NCBI GenBank assembly: GCA_009026175.1
Contig: WBTZ01000014.1
Coordinates: 1 to 52,236, forward strand
Reading direction: 5' to 3'
Origin: Zoogloea sp.
GTDB taxonomy: Bacteria > Pseudomonadota > Gammaproteobacteria > Burkholderiales > Rhodocyclaceae
DNA length: 52,236 bases
The notes below the pieces were generated by a model. The model was not told where the DNA came from. It saw only the letters and a program-made list of their open reading frames with translations, and searched no databases. Shown in pieces: positions 34,936 through 46,662 of this stretch. Both the position numbers and the translations under genes were made by a program. Position 1 is the first letter of the stretch. Each line of letters opens with the position of its first letter.

Positions 34936-35319
34936 ATGCGCCTGCTTCACACCATGCTTCGCGTCGGCGATCTCGATCGCTCCCTGGCTTTCTATACCGA
35001 GGTGCTCGGCATGCGCCTGCTGCGCCGCCAGGATTACCCCGAAGGCAAGTTCACCCTGGCCTTCGTCGGTTACCAGGATGAATCCGAAGCTGCGGTCATC
35101 GAATTGACCCACAACTGGGGCGTGGAGTCCTACGAGCTGGGCACGGCCTATGGCCATATCGCCCTGGCGGTGCCGGACGCCTATGCTGCCTGTGACGCCA
35201 TCCGGGCCCGTGGCGGCAAGGTGGTGCGCGAGGCCGGGCCGATGAAGCACGGCAGCACCGTGATTGCCTTTGTCGAGGATCCGGATGGCTACAAGATCGA
35301 GCTGATCCAGGCCGCTTGA
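34936..35319 (+). CDS. gloA: Lactoylglutathione lyase (glyoxalase I)
   Basis: GloA converts the hemithioacetal of methylglyoxal and glutathione to lactoylglutathione, detoxifying methylglyoxal. The 127-residue product contains the VOC fold with metal ligands at His5 ([14 protein letters not shown]), the IELTHNWG glutamate, YGHIALAV and the C-terminal [10 protein letters not shown]. The absence of a long insertion fits the Ni/Co-dependent bacterial type. AAGGA precedes the ATG. It ends the glyQ-gloA run and is convergent with the hybrid kinase. Confidence 0.96.
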   Translation: MRLLHTMLRVGDLDRSLAFYTEVLGMRLLRRQDYPEGKFTLAFVGYQDESEAAVIELTHNWGVESYELGTAYGHIALAVPDAYAACDAIRARGGKVVREAGPMKHGSTVIAFVEDPDGYKIELIQAA

Positions 35320-35368
35320 GCCGGGAGGGCGCCGGGACGACCTGAAGGCCGCCCGGACGGGGCTCCGT

Positions 35369-38469
<3,101 letters not shown>

Positions 38470-38473
<4 letters not shown>

Positions 38474-39516
38474 GCGTCGTCATCCCTGAACCGGTTGCGT
38501 ATCTCCAGGACTTCGTGCCATTCCATGAAGAATGCGTCCAGGCAGGCGGGGTCGAAATGGGCGCCTCTTTGTTCCTTCATGAAGTCGATGGCCCTGTCTA
38601 TCTCCCAGGCGGGCTTGTAGGGGCGGGCCGAGGTCAGGGCGTCGAAGACGTCGGCCACGGCAACGATGCGCCCCATCAAGGGGATGGCTTCGCCGGCCAG
38701 GCCTTCCGGATAGCCGCTGCCGTCGAATTTTTCGTGGTGGGTGAGGGCGATCTCCGCCGCCAGCTGGATCATGGGAGATGATGACCCCTTGAGGATGTCA
38801 TGGCCGATGCTGGCGTGGCGCCGCATGATGACCATCTCCTCGTCGGTGAGGCGGCCGGGCTTGAGCAGGATGTGGTCCGGCGTGCCCACCTTGCCGACGT
38901 CGTGCATCGGGGCGGCGCTCAGCAGGCGGTCGCAGAGCTCCTCGGCGACCCCCAGGCGCTGGGCGATCAGGCGGGAGTAGTGGGCCATGCGGAGAATGTG
39001 GGCGCCGGTTTCCGGGTCGCGGTACTCGGCAGCCCGGGCCAGGCGGGTGATGGTTTCGCGCTCCCGGGCAACGATGTCGGCGGTCTGGCGCAGGACGGCC
39101 TGCTGCAGGTCGTCGTTCCAGTTGCGCATGCGTTTCTGGCTTTCACGCAGCGTCAGCATGGTCCGCACGCGCGGGTCGAACTCATGCCGGTCGATGGGCT
39201 TGGTCAGGAAGTCGTTGGCGCCGGCGCTCAGGCTTTCGTAGCGGACTTCCTTTTCGTGGGCGGCCGTCACCATCAGGATCGGCACGATGTCGGTCGAGTG
39301 GTGCTTGCGCACCGCCTCGATGAATTCGACCCCGTTGAGGTCCGGCATCATGTAGTCGACGATGATCAGGTCGGGCTCATGGGTGGCGCACCAGTCGAGG
39401 CCTTCGAGGGGGGAGGTGAAGCAGACGATCTCCGTGCCCGGCGGAGTGAGCTTGCGGACCAGCGCCTGGATCAGGGTGAGGTTGAGGGGGGTGTCGTCAA
39501 CGATCGCAATGGCCAT
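38470..39516 (-). CDS. RpfG-type response regulator with HD-GYP output
   Basis: This 348-residue response regulator has receiver residues IVDD, phospho-acceptor Asp54 (LIIVDYMMPD) and FLTKPI, followed by a helical linker and an HD-GYP domain (HDVGKVG, HHEKFDGSGYPEGL, ADVFDALT). It likely hydrolyses cyclic-di-GMP when phosphorylated. It overlaps the hybrid kinase by four bases and follows the PAS kinase by 54 bases, so the three are one unit. Its place next to the flagellar genes suggests a motility link. Confidence 0.94.
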
Positions 39517-39570
39517 GGAGGCTCCGATAGGCGTACTGCCGGAGGCAGGCCCCCGGGAGCGGATATATGC

Positions 39571-41814
39571 TCAGCTTATCGGCCCCGCGCCGTCGAAGTT
39601 TAGTCCGGGCGTAGCGCGTGACGGTATGGCCAGCGCGTCGCGGGGGGCGTCGGCGGAGGGCGCGGTGCGGGGCAGGGACAGGGTGAAGCAGGTCCCCTTG
39701 CCAGGCTCGCTGGTGGCGCTGATCTGGCCCCCCAGGCTGCGGGTGACCAGGTTGTAGACGATGTAGAGCCCGAGGCCGCTGCCGCCCTTGCCGAGGCGGG
39801 TGGTGAAGAAGGGGTCGAAGATCCGCTGCAGGGCGCCCTCGCCGATGCCCGCGCCATCGTCGCAGACGCGGATGCTGACCGACTCCGGTGCCGGCCGGAC
39901 GATGACCTCGATGCGGCCCGCCGGGCGACCCTCGAGTCCGTGGATGAGGGCGTTGGTGACCAGGTTGGTCAGGATCTGCCCCAGGGCGCCGGGGTAGCTG
40001 TCCATCGGGATGTGGTCGACGCAGTCGATCTCCAGCGAGTAGGGGGTTGAGTGGAACATCGGCCCGAGGGTCATGGCGATCTCCCGCAGGACCTCCCCCA
40101 GCTCGAAGGGGCGGCGCACTTCACTGGCCTGGTCCACCGCCACCTGCTTGAAACTGCGGACGAGCTCCTGGGCGCGGGTCAGGTTGCGCATGAGGAGTTC
40201 GCTGGCCTGCAGGGCCGAGGCGACGAAGCTGTCGAAATGGGCGCGGCGCAAGGTGCCGGCGGCGTGCTCCCGGGCCATGTCGGTGGTGCGGGCGGCGAGG
40301 GTGGTCGCCACGGTGACGCTGTTGCCGATGGGCGTGTTGAGTTCGTGGGCGATGCCGGCGACCAGCGAGCCCAGCGCCGCCAGCTTCTCACTGCGCACGA
40401 GTTCGTCACGGGCCTGGTGAAGGGTCTCGAGGGCCGTGCGCAGTTCGCCCGTGCGCTCGGCAACCCGGCGCTCGAGTCCTTCGTTGAGCTCTTCGATGTG
40501 GCCCTGGATCCGCCGCAACTCGGAGATGTCCACCAGCGACCACAGGCCGCAGTCTTCACCCCGGATGCGCAGCCGGCAGCCGGATACCAGGCAGGTGGCG
40601 ATCTCGCCGCGGCCGCGCGGGCGGATGCGGACTTCCTGCTGCTCGACGATCTCGTCCCGGGCGATCCGGGCATAGAGCCCGTCATAGACGTCCTGATCCA
40701 CCCAGAAGCCGAGCTCGCCGGTGCTGCGCTCCAGCACCGAGGTCCGGTCGAGACCGAACAGGCGCTCCCAGGCCGGGTTGGCATCCACGTGGGTCCGGTC
40801 ATCGATGCGGGTCAGGGACATGGCGACCGGGGCCGAGGCAAAAATCGCGGCGAAGCGAGCCTGACTTTCCTGCAGGGCATCGGCGGCGGCCTTTTGTTCG
40901 GTGACGTCGCGCACGATGGCGATCAGGCAGTCCTGCCCTTCGATGCGGACGGTGGACGCATTGACCAGGCAGTGGCGCCGCCCCTGGTTGCGGGTCCCGA
41001 TGGTGCAGGGGTAGTTGCGCAGGGCGCCATGCTGGACGACGAGGTCCACCAGGGCGATCCGTTCCTCCGGGATGGGCCACAGGCCAAGCTCCACCGAGGT
41101 CGTGCCGATGGCTTCGTCACGGCTCCAGCCCACCAGCTGGGCGAAGGCGTGATTCACTTCGAGGATCTTGCCGTCGGAAACCCGGCTGATGGTGATGTAG
41201 TCGGGGCTGCCGTGGAAGGCGGCGGAGAACATGGCCTCGGAGATCCGCTGGGCCTCGGCGGCGGCCCGCTCGGCCCGTTCCAGGCGCACCTGCTCGGTGA
41301 TGTCGCGAAACACCGCCAGCACACAGTCGTGTCCGCCGATGTGCAGCAGGCGGGCGCTGACCAGGGTGTTCACCGGATGCCCGTCCCGGTGCCGCAGGGT
41401 GACCGGTCGATCATGGACCTCCATGCCGGTGGCAAGCGCGGCGAAGATCTCGGACTTGTCCTCGGGCCTCTGCCAGATCCCGAGCTTGATGCTGCTGCGC
41501 CCCAGACCCTGCTCCCGGCTATGACCCAGCAGTGGCGTCCAGTTCCGGTTCATGTCCATCAGCCGGGTATCGTCGAGGCTGGTCAGGGTCACCAGTTCCG
41601 GGAGGAACTGGAAGACTTGGGTGAAGCGTTCGTGAGCGGCCTCCAGGGCGGCTTCGGTGGCCTGGCGGTGTTCCCGCTCCTGGCCCACGCGGGCTTCGAG
41701 GATCCGGTTCCGGGATGTCTCACGGGCCAGGCGCTGCAGGGCGAGGCCCAGGCAAGCCGCAAGAGTGATCGTGAGCAGGACAACCAGCAGGTCTGGGGAG
41801 AGGGGCAGGGTCAT
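39571..41814 (-). CDS. PAS-domain sensor histidine kinase
   Basis: This 747-residue kinase has one N-terminal membrane helix (LLVVLLTITLAACLGLAL). A short coiled coil and three PAS domains follow (about residues 60-180, 190-310, 315-435), each of the FxxxFxxxP type, then a coiled linker, HisKA with His490 (GIAHELNTPIGN) and an HATPase with DDGAGI and GGSGLGLYI. It lacks a receiver, so it probably phosphorylates the HD-GYP regulator next in the operon. It begins 15 bases after fliR ends, in the same direction, so read-through from the flagellar genes is possible. Confidence 0.92.
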   Translation of the reverse strand: MTLPLSPDLLVVLLTITLAACLGLALQRLARETSRNRILEARVGQEREHRQATEAALEAAHERFTQVFQFLPELVTLTSLDDTRLMDMNRNWTPLLGHSREQGLGRSSIKLGIWQRPEDKSEIFAALATGMEVHDRPVTLRHRDGHPVNTLVSARLLHIGGHDCVLAVFRDITEQVRLERAERAAAEAQRISEAMFSAAFHGSPDYITISRVSDGKILEVNHAFAQLVGWSRDEAIGTTSVELGLWPIPEERIALVDLVVQHGALRNYPCTIGTRNQGRRHCLVNASTVRIEGQDCLIAIVRDVTEQKAAADALQESQARFAAIFASAPVAMSLTRIDDRTHVDANPAWERLFGLDRTSVLERSTGELGFWVDQDVYDGLYARIARDEIVEQQEVRIRPRGRGEIATCLVSGCRLRIRGEDCGLWSLVDISELRRIQGHIEELNEGLERRVAERTGELRTALETLHQARDELVRSEKLAALGSLVAGIAHELNTPIGNSVTVATTLAARTTDMAREHAAGTLRRAHFDSFVASALQASELLMRNLTRAQELVRSFKQVAVDQASEVRRPFELGEVLREIAMTLGPMFHSTPYSLEIDCVDHIPMDSYPGALGQILTNLVTNALIHGLEGRPAGRIEVIVRPAPESVSIRVCDDGAGIGEGALQRIFDPFFTTRLGKGGSGLGLYIVYNLVTRSLGGQISATSEPGKGTCFTLSLPRTAPSADAPRDALAIPSRATPGLNFDGAGPIS

Positions 41815-41829
41815 GCTGGCTGCCGGCGC

Positions 41830-42612
41830 TCAGCGCAGGGCCCGCAGCATGCTGGCGAGTGTGTCGAAGCCCGCATCGTAGAAGCCCTGGAGCAGGGGCG
41901 CCATGTGGTTGAGGCTCAGCATCAGCATGACGAAGCCGACGGTCAGGGTGATCGGGAAACCGATCGCGAACAGGTTGAGCTGGGGCGCCGCGCGGGTGAG
42001 GATGCCCAGGGCGATGTTGGTGATCAGGAGGGCGGTGACCACCGGCAGCGCCATCAGCAGGCCGCTGGCCAGGATCGTGCTGCCCGAGCGCACGAGGACC
42101 ATCCAGCCGCCCTTGTGGAGCATGCTGTCGCTGACCGGCAGCCATTCGAAGCTGCGGTACAGGGTGTCCACCATCAGCAGGTGGCCGTTGAGGGACAGGA
42201 AGATGAGGGTCGCCAGCAGGGTCAGGAACTCCGCCACCACGGCGGTCTGGCCGCCCGCCACCGGATCGAAGAAGGTGGCGAAGGACAGGCCCATCTGCAG
42301 GCTGATCAGCTCACCCATCAGATCCATGGCGGCAAAGACGACCCGCATGGACAGCCCCATGGCGACGCCGATCAGGGTCTGCTCGAACAGTTGCAGGATG
42401 CCCATCCAGGAGTCCAGGGCGATCACCGGTGCCGGCGGCAGCGCCGGTACGACGCCGATCGCCACGCCCAGGCCGACCACCAGCTTGATGCGGCGGGGTA
42501 TCGCGTTGTTGCCGAATACCGGAGCCATGCCGATCATGCCCAGCACCCGGGCCAGGGGGAAGGCAAACAGGGCCAGCCAGGCTTCGAGCTGGGCGGAGGT
42601 GACGCTCAGCAT
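41830..42612 (-). CDS. fliR: Flagellar export gate protein FliR
   Basis: FliR is part of the flagellar type III export gate in the MS-ring pore. The 260-residue product has about six membrane helices and the conserved FEQTLIGVAMGLSMRVVFAA and GLSFATFFDPVAG stretches. It follows fliQ by 10 bases, completing fliOPQR. Length is normal. Confidence 0.96.
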   Translation of the reverse strand: MLSVTSAQLEAWLALFAFPLARVLGMIGMAPVFGNNAIPRRIKLVVGLGVAIGVVPALPPAPVIALDSWMGILQLFEQTLIGVAMGLSMRVVFAAMDLMGELISLQMGLSFATFFDPVAGGQTAVVAEFLTLLATLIFLSLNGHLLMVDTLYRSFEWLPVSDSMLHKGGWMVLVRSGSTILASGLLMALPVVTALLITNIALGILTRAAPQLNLFAIGFPITLTVGFVMLMLSLNHMAPLLQGFYDAGFDTLASMLRALR

Positions 42613-42622
42613 GAGGCGAGAT

Positions 42623-42892
42623 TCAGCCGATCATGGCCGGGATGTTCTCGAACAGACGCTGGATGAAGTCGGTCATCATGGTGATCATCCACGGGCCGGC
42701 CAGGACGAGGGTGATGAAGGTGGCGATCAGCTTGGGCACGAAGGACAGGGTCTGCTCGTTGATCTGGGTGGCCGCCTGAAAGATCGATACCAGCAGGCCG
42801 GTGGCCAGCGCGGCGATGAACAGCGGGGCGGACACCAGAAGGGTCAGCTCGAGGGCTTGCCGGCCGAGGTCGACGACGGTGGTGGGGGTCAT
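42623..42892 (-). CDS. fliQ: Flagellar export gate protein FliQ
   Basis: FliQ is an 89-residue protein of two membrane helices, with the family motif SIFQAATQINEQTLSFVPKL between them. It assembles with FliP and FliR in the export gate. The gene lies 8 bases after fliP. Confidence 0.96.
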   Translation of the reverse strand: MTPTTVVDLGRQALELTLLVSAPLFIAALATGLLVSIFQAATQINEQTLSFVPKLIATFITLVLAGPWMITMMTDFIQRLFENIPAMIG

Positions 42893-42900
42893 GGAAGCTC

Positions 42901-43650
42901 CTATCCGAAACTCTGTACCAGGGAGGCGATGAGCAGGTTCCAGCCATCCACGAGCACGAAGAGCATGATCTTGAAAGGCAGGGCGACGATGGCCGGGCTC
43001 ATCATCATCATGCCCATGGACATCAGGACCGAGGCGACCACCATGTCGATGATCAGGAAGGGGATGAAGACGATGAAGCCGATCTGGAAGGCGGTCTTGA
43101 GCTCCGAGGTGACGAAGGCGGGAATGACGACCCGCATCGGCAGGTCTTCGGCCTTCTCCACCCGCGGTGTCTTGGCCAGCTTCGAGAAGAGGTTCAGATC
43201 CGGCTCACGGATCTGCTTGAGCATGAAGGTCTTGACCGGCACGGTGGCCCGGTCGAGCGCCTCGTTGAAGGTGATGCGGTTCTCCGACAGGGGGACCCAG
43301 GCATCGGTATAGACCTTGTCCGCCACCGGCGCCATGATGAAGAAGGTCAGGAAGAGGGACAGCCCGACCAGCACCTGGTTGGGGGGCGAAGTCTGCGTTC
43401 CCATGGCATGACGCAGCAGGGACATGACGATGATGATGCGTGTGAAGCAGGTCGTCATCAGGAGCAGGGCCGGCAGGAAGCTCAGGGATGTGAGCAGCAG
43501 CAGGGTCTGGATCGACAGGCTGTACTGGGTGCCACCGCCTCCGGCGGGCGCGCTGGTGATGGCAGGCATGGCCTGGGCCAGAACCGTCAGCGGGGTCAGT
43601 GCCAGCAGCGCGAGGCCGGCCTTGTACAACAGGGAAGGAGAGGCTTTCAT
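42901..43650 (-). CDS. fliP: Flagellar export gate protein FliP
   Basis: FliP forms the core of the export gate. The 249-residue product has an N-terminal signal sequence (MKASPSLLYKAGLALLALTPLTVLAQA), then four membrane helices with TCFTRIIIVMSLLRHAMGTQTSPPNQVL, SELKTAFQIGFIVFIPFLIIDMVVASVLMSMGMMM and LVDGWNLL, all family hallmarks. Start is the ATG at 43650, overlapping fliO by four bases. A longer reading of this frame to 44151 runs antisense to upstream sequence and is not real. Confidence 0.97.
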   Translation of the reverse strand: MKASPSLLYKAGLALLALTPLTVLAQAMPAITSAPAGGGGTQYSLSIQTLLLLTSLSFLPALLLMTTCFTRIIIVMSLLRHAMGTQTSPPNQVLVGLSLFLTFFIMAPVADKVYTDAWVPLSENRITFNEALDRATVPVKTFMLKQIREPDLNLFSKLAKTPRVEKAEDLPMRVVIPAFVTSELKTAFQIGFIVFIPFLIIDMVVASVLMSMGMMMMSPAIVALPFKIMLFVLVDGWNLLIASLVQSFG

Positions 43651-44060
43651 CGGGTGCGGCGTTCCAGGGTGCGCTTCAGCCAGGCCTGGAAATCGTCGGT
43701 TCCGGGCAGGGCCTGGGGGGCGGTGCCAGCCGGGAGTTCGGAGGCGTCCAGAGTGTGCAGGGTGCTGATCCGGCCGGGGGCGACGCCGAGGACCAGGATC
43801 TTGTCGGCAACTTCGAGCAACACCACGCGCTCGCGCGGGCCGACCGCCGTTGCACCCCGGATCCGCAGTACCCCCGCGGCGAGGCCCTTGCTGCCGCTGA
43901 GGCGCCTCAGGACATGCAGGGCGGCGAACAGCAGGCCGATGACCAGGGCCAGGCCAAGGAGCATCTGCAGCACGCTCGAGGCCGCGTCGAAGCTGCCGTC
44001 TGCAGCGATCGACAGGCCAGGCAGCAGCAACAGGCCGACAGCGAGGGGCAGGGCGGGCAT
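43647..44060 (-). CDS. fliO: Flagellar biosynthesis protein FliO
   Basis: FliO helps assemble the FliP/FliR complex. The 137-residue product has a short N-terminal hydrophobic segment, one membrane helix (VLQMLLGLALVIGLLFAALHVLRRL) and a cytoplasmic domain with GPRERVVLLEVADKILVLGVAPGRISTLH. I use the ATG at 44060; a longer in-frame reading adds 29 unlikely residues. It starts a separate fliOPQR unit, divergent from a small gene. Confidence 0.9.
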   Translation of the reverse strand: MPALPLAVGLLLLPGLSIAADGSFDAASSVLQMLLGLALVIGLLFAALHVLRRLSGSKGLAAGVLRIRGATAVGPRERVVLLEVADKILVLGVAPGRISTLHTLDASELPAGTAPQALPGTDDFQAWLKRTLERRTR

Positions 44061-44166
44061 GACGATGGTGGACTCCGGGTAGCGTGGCCGCAGTGTACCC
44101 GTGAAGGGACATTCCGGTTGGCCTGAAAAAGCGTGCAAAAGTCTCACACATCGAGGCTTAGATGCT

Positions 44167-44196
44167 TTGCAGCTGAACTGTGCCCCATGCTATGAA
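44167..44196 (+). promoter_or_regulatory. Possible promoter of the small gene between fliO and fliN
   Basis: TTGCAG (44167-44172) and TATGAA (44191-44196) are separated by 18 bases on the plus strand, about 35 bases before the small gene. It is the only reasonable pair in this AT-richer spacer. Confidence 0.3.
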
Positions 44197-44229
44197 TCAA
44201 ACAACTCGTCAGGTTCAGGGGGGGAAGTC

Positions 44230-44442
44230 ATGTTGCTGTGGCATCGTGAGATCCAGCCGGTGGCTGGCGCATCCGAACAACATCGGGACGAGCCCTCGCC
44301 GCTCCCGGGCTATGAGGCCAAGCGGCAGAGGGCATTGCAGATTCTTGGAGAAAAATGGCTGTTGCACCGGGCCAATGCGCCGGATCGCCGGCCGAGTCGC
44401 CCGGGCCTGCCGCGCCGCACGGGGGACGTTTCGGCCGCCTGA
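44230..44442 (+). CDS. Small hypothetical protein between fliO and fliN
   Basis: This 70-residue, basic, soluble protein contains YEAKRQRALQILGEKWLLHRANAPDRRP in its middle. It is on the opposite strand to every flagellar gene around it. GGGGGGAAG lies just before the ATG, which supports translation. I do not recognise the family. The core resembles short proteins I loosely associate with betaproteobacteria, but I cannot confirm this. The stop abuts the terminator that follows fliN. Confidence 0.55.
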   Translation: MLLWHREIQPVAGASEQHRDEPSPLPGYEAKRQRALQILGEKWLLHRANAPDRRPSRPGLPRRTGDVSAA

Positions 44443-44482
44443 AAACAGGCAGGCCCCGCCTGTCGGAGCGGGGCCTGCCTGT
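44442..44482 (-). terminator. Terminator of the fliLMN transcript
   Basis: Arms 44445-44459 and 44468-44482 form a 15-pair GC-rich stem (GGCAGGCCCCGC core) with an eight-base loop, 41 bases after fliN. On the minus strand it is followed by TTTTC, so it should stop transcription from fliN before fliO. It also lies right after the small + strand gene. Confidence 0.7.
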
Positions 44483-44522
44483 CGGTGCCGGGGATGTGCG
44501 TGCCGAGTTGCCGCCGGTGCCC

Positions 44523-44981
44523 TCAGGTGCGCAGTTTGCGGATGCGCTCGGCCGGCGTGATGATGTCGGTCAGGCGAATGCCGAACTTGTCGTTCACCAC
44601 CACCACCTCGCCCTGGGCGATGAGGGTGCCGTTGACCAGCACATCCATCGGTTCGCCCGCCAGTCCATCCAGCTCCACCACCGACCCGTGGGCCAGCTGC
44701 AGCAGGTTGCGGATGGCGATCTTGGTCCGTCCCAGCTCCACGGTGAGCTGCACCGGGATGTCCAGGATCATGTCGTAATCGTTGATCGAGCCACCCTTCG
44801 GGCCGCTCTGGCCGAAGTCCGGGAACAGCTGGCTGGCGGGCTTGGCCTGGTAGGGGGACTCTTCGCCCAGCCCGGGTTCGGCCGGGTCGGTCAGGCCCTC
44901 GGCCGCAGCCTGTTCCTGCATGGCCGCCGCCCAGTCGTCGTCGCTGATCTGGTTGTCGTCGGGGGTATCGGTTTCTGACAT
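44523..44981 (-). CDS. fliN: Flagellar motor switch protein FliN
   Basis: FliN forms the lower C-ring and helps switch rotation. The 152-residue product has an acidic variable N-terminus (about 65 residues), then the SpoA domain (DIPVQLTVELGRTKIAIRNLLQLAHGSVVELDGLAGEP... KFGIRLTDII). The fliM stop TAG is part of its ribosome binding site (TAGGAG), coupling the genes. Confidence 0.97.
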   Translation of the reverse strand: MSETDTPDDNQISDDDWAAAMQEQAAAEGLTDPAEPGLGEESPYQAKPASQLFPDFGQSGPKGGSINDYDMILDIPVQLTVELGRTKIAIRNLLQLAHGSVVELDGLAGEPMDVLVNGTLIAQGEVVVVNDKFGIRLTDIITPAERIRKLRT

Positions 44982-44990
44982 GCTGAACTC

Positions 44991-45983
44991 CTAGGCCTTG
45001 CCGGGCGGATCGTCTTCCTGGGCCAGGAAGCGTTCCACCTTGAGGGCATATTGGCCGCGCTGGATGCCGTAGTGGCATTCCATGAAGGGGATGCCATCCA
45101 CTTCGGCCTGCACGGTTTCCGGGATGTTGAGGGGAATCACGTCGCCCGGTTTCATGTTCACGATGTCCCGGAGGGTGACGTTGGATGTTCCAAGGCGCGC
45201 CGCGAGCGTCACTTCCGCGGTCTGCAGCTGCTTGCCCATCATGCTGACCCAGCGGTTGTCCTGGGTCAGGTGGTCGCTCTGCATGGTCGAGTAGAGCGTT
45301 TCACGGATGGGCTCGAGCATGGAGTAGGGGAAGCAGAAGTGCATTTCCGCCTGGGATCCGCCGAACTCGAGGGTGAATGAGGATGCCACCACGATCTCGC
45401 TGGGCGTGGCGATGTTGGCGAACTGCGGGTTCATCTCGGAGCGTACATACTCGAATTCGAGCTTTTGCACGGGCCCCCAGGCCTTTTCGTACTCGCCGAA
45501 AGTGACCTTCAGCAAGCCCTGGATGATGCGCTGTTCGGTCGGCGTGAAATCGCGCCCTTCGACCCGGGTATGGAAGCGGCCATCGCCGCCGAACAGGTTG
45601 TCCACCACCAGGAACACCAGGTTCGGATCCATCACGATCAGGGCCGTGCCGCGCAGGGGCTTGGCGATGAAGAGGTTCAGGTTGGTCGGCACCACCAGGT
45701 TGCGCACGAATTCACTGAACTTCTGCACCTTGATCGGCCCCACCGACACCTCGACGTTGCGGTGCATGTAGTTGAACAGGCCGATCCGCAGATAGCGGGC
45801 AAAGCGCTCGTTGATGAGCTCCATGGTGGGCATTCGCCCACGCACGATGCGCTCCTGGGTGGCCAGGTTGTAATCCCGGACGCCGCCCTGGTGTTCCTCC
45901 TGATGTTCGGTGTCGTCACTCTCCCCGGTGACGCCCTTGAGCAGGGCATCAACCTCTTCCTGGGAGAGAAAGTCCTGGGCCAT
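44991..45983 (-). CDS. fliM: Flagellar motor switch protein FliM
   Basis: FliM binds CheY-P and sets rotation direction. The 330-residue product shows the N-terminal CheY-binding stretch (DFLSQEEVDALLKG), the middle GGXG region (VDNLFGGDGRFHTRVEGRDFTPTE) and a C-terminal SpoA domain. The gene lies between fliL and fliN in the normal order. Confidence 0.98.
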   Translation of the reverse strand: MAQDFLSQEEVDALLKGVTGESDDTEHQEEHQGGVRDYNLATQERIVRGRMPTMELINERFARYLRIGLFNYMHRNVEVSVGPIKVQKFSEFVRNLVVPTNLNLFIAKPLRGTALIVMDPNLVFLVVDNLFGGDGRFHTRVEGRDFTPTEQRIIQGLLKVTFGEYEKAWGPVQKLEFEYVRSEMNPQFANIATPSEIVVASSFTLEFGGSQAEMHFCFPYSMLEPIRETLYSTMQSDHLTQDNRWVSMMGKQLQTAEVTLAARLGTSNVTLRDIVNMKPGDVIPLNIPETVQAEVDGIPFMECHYGIQRGQYALKVERFLAQEDDPPGKA

Positions 45984-45997
45984 GGTGGGCTCCGCGC

Positions 45998-46570
45998 TTA
46001 CTGCACGATGAACTGGTTGAACAGGACGGCCAGCACCGGGCCGTCATCTTCCGGCCGGTTGCGCTTGCCCTTCTTCTTCGGGCTGGGCGCATAGCCGAGC
46101 ACGTCGTTGGCTTCTTCCTTGATCTCGTCGGCCAGTTCCTCGCGACCTTCCGCCGGGACGAGGTCGGAGGGCTTCTTGGACGACAGCAGCATGATGATGC
46201 GGTGCTTCAGTTCGGGCATGTAGAGTTTCAACGAGTCGCCCACCTTGGCGTCCGCAACCCGCAGGACCATGGTGGCCTGCAGGAAGTGTTCGCCCTCTTC
46301 CGGCGCGAGGTTCACGGTGAACTGGTCGAGCTGGACGAAGATCGGCGGCTTGGACGGGTCGACCTTGACCTTGGGAGGCTCGTGGTGAGCAGGCTCCTCT
46401 TCGGCATCCTCACCTTCGGCGTGCTTTTTCTTGCCCAGCATCATGAATGCGCCCGCACCGACGATTGCCAGCACGAGCACGGCCACGATGATGATGATGA
46501 GCTTCTTCTTGCCTCCCTTTGCAGGGACTTCGCCTTCGGCGGCTTCGGCCTTGGCCGGTGCTTTCGACAT
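45998..46570 (-). CDS. fliL: Flagellar basal body-associated protein FliL
   Basis: FliL sits around the stator and supports motor torque. The 190-residue product has a basic N-terminus, one membrane helix (KKKLIIIIVAVLVLAIVGAGAFMML) and a periplasmic domain ending in LFNQFIVQ. AGGAG lies nine bases before the ATG. A 92-base spacer to fliK separates it from the preceding fli genes and may hold a promoter; none is convincing. Confidence 0.95.
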   Translation of the reverse strand: MSKAPAKAEAAEGEVPAKGGKKKLIIIIVAVLVLAIVGAGAFMMLGKKKHAEGEDAEEEPAHHEPPKVKVDPSKPPIFVQLDQFTVNLAPEEGEHFLQATMVLRVADAKVGDSLKLYMPELKHRIIMLLSSKKPSDLVPAEGREELADEIKEEANDVLGYAPSPKKKGKRNRPEDDGPVLAVLFNQFIVQ

Positions 46571-46662
46571 GCTGGATCACTCCTGGTTTGCTTTGATTGT
46601 TATCCGTCACGTCCGCCCGGCAAACAGGGAAAAGGCGTGCAAGGGCCCGCCATTTTGCCCAT

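Noticed and set aside
46638-46652. Sigma-54-like element (TGGCGGGCCCTTGCA on the minus strand) upstream of fliL
   Set aside because: The GG and GC dinucleotides are nine bases apart where sigma-54 needs ten, so it is unlikely to function.
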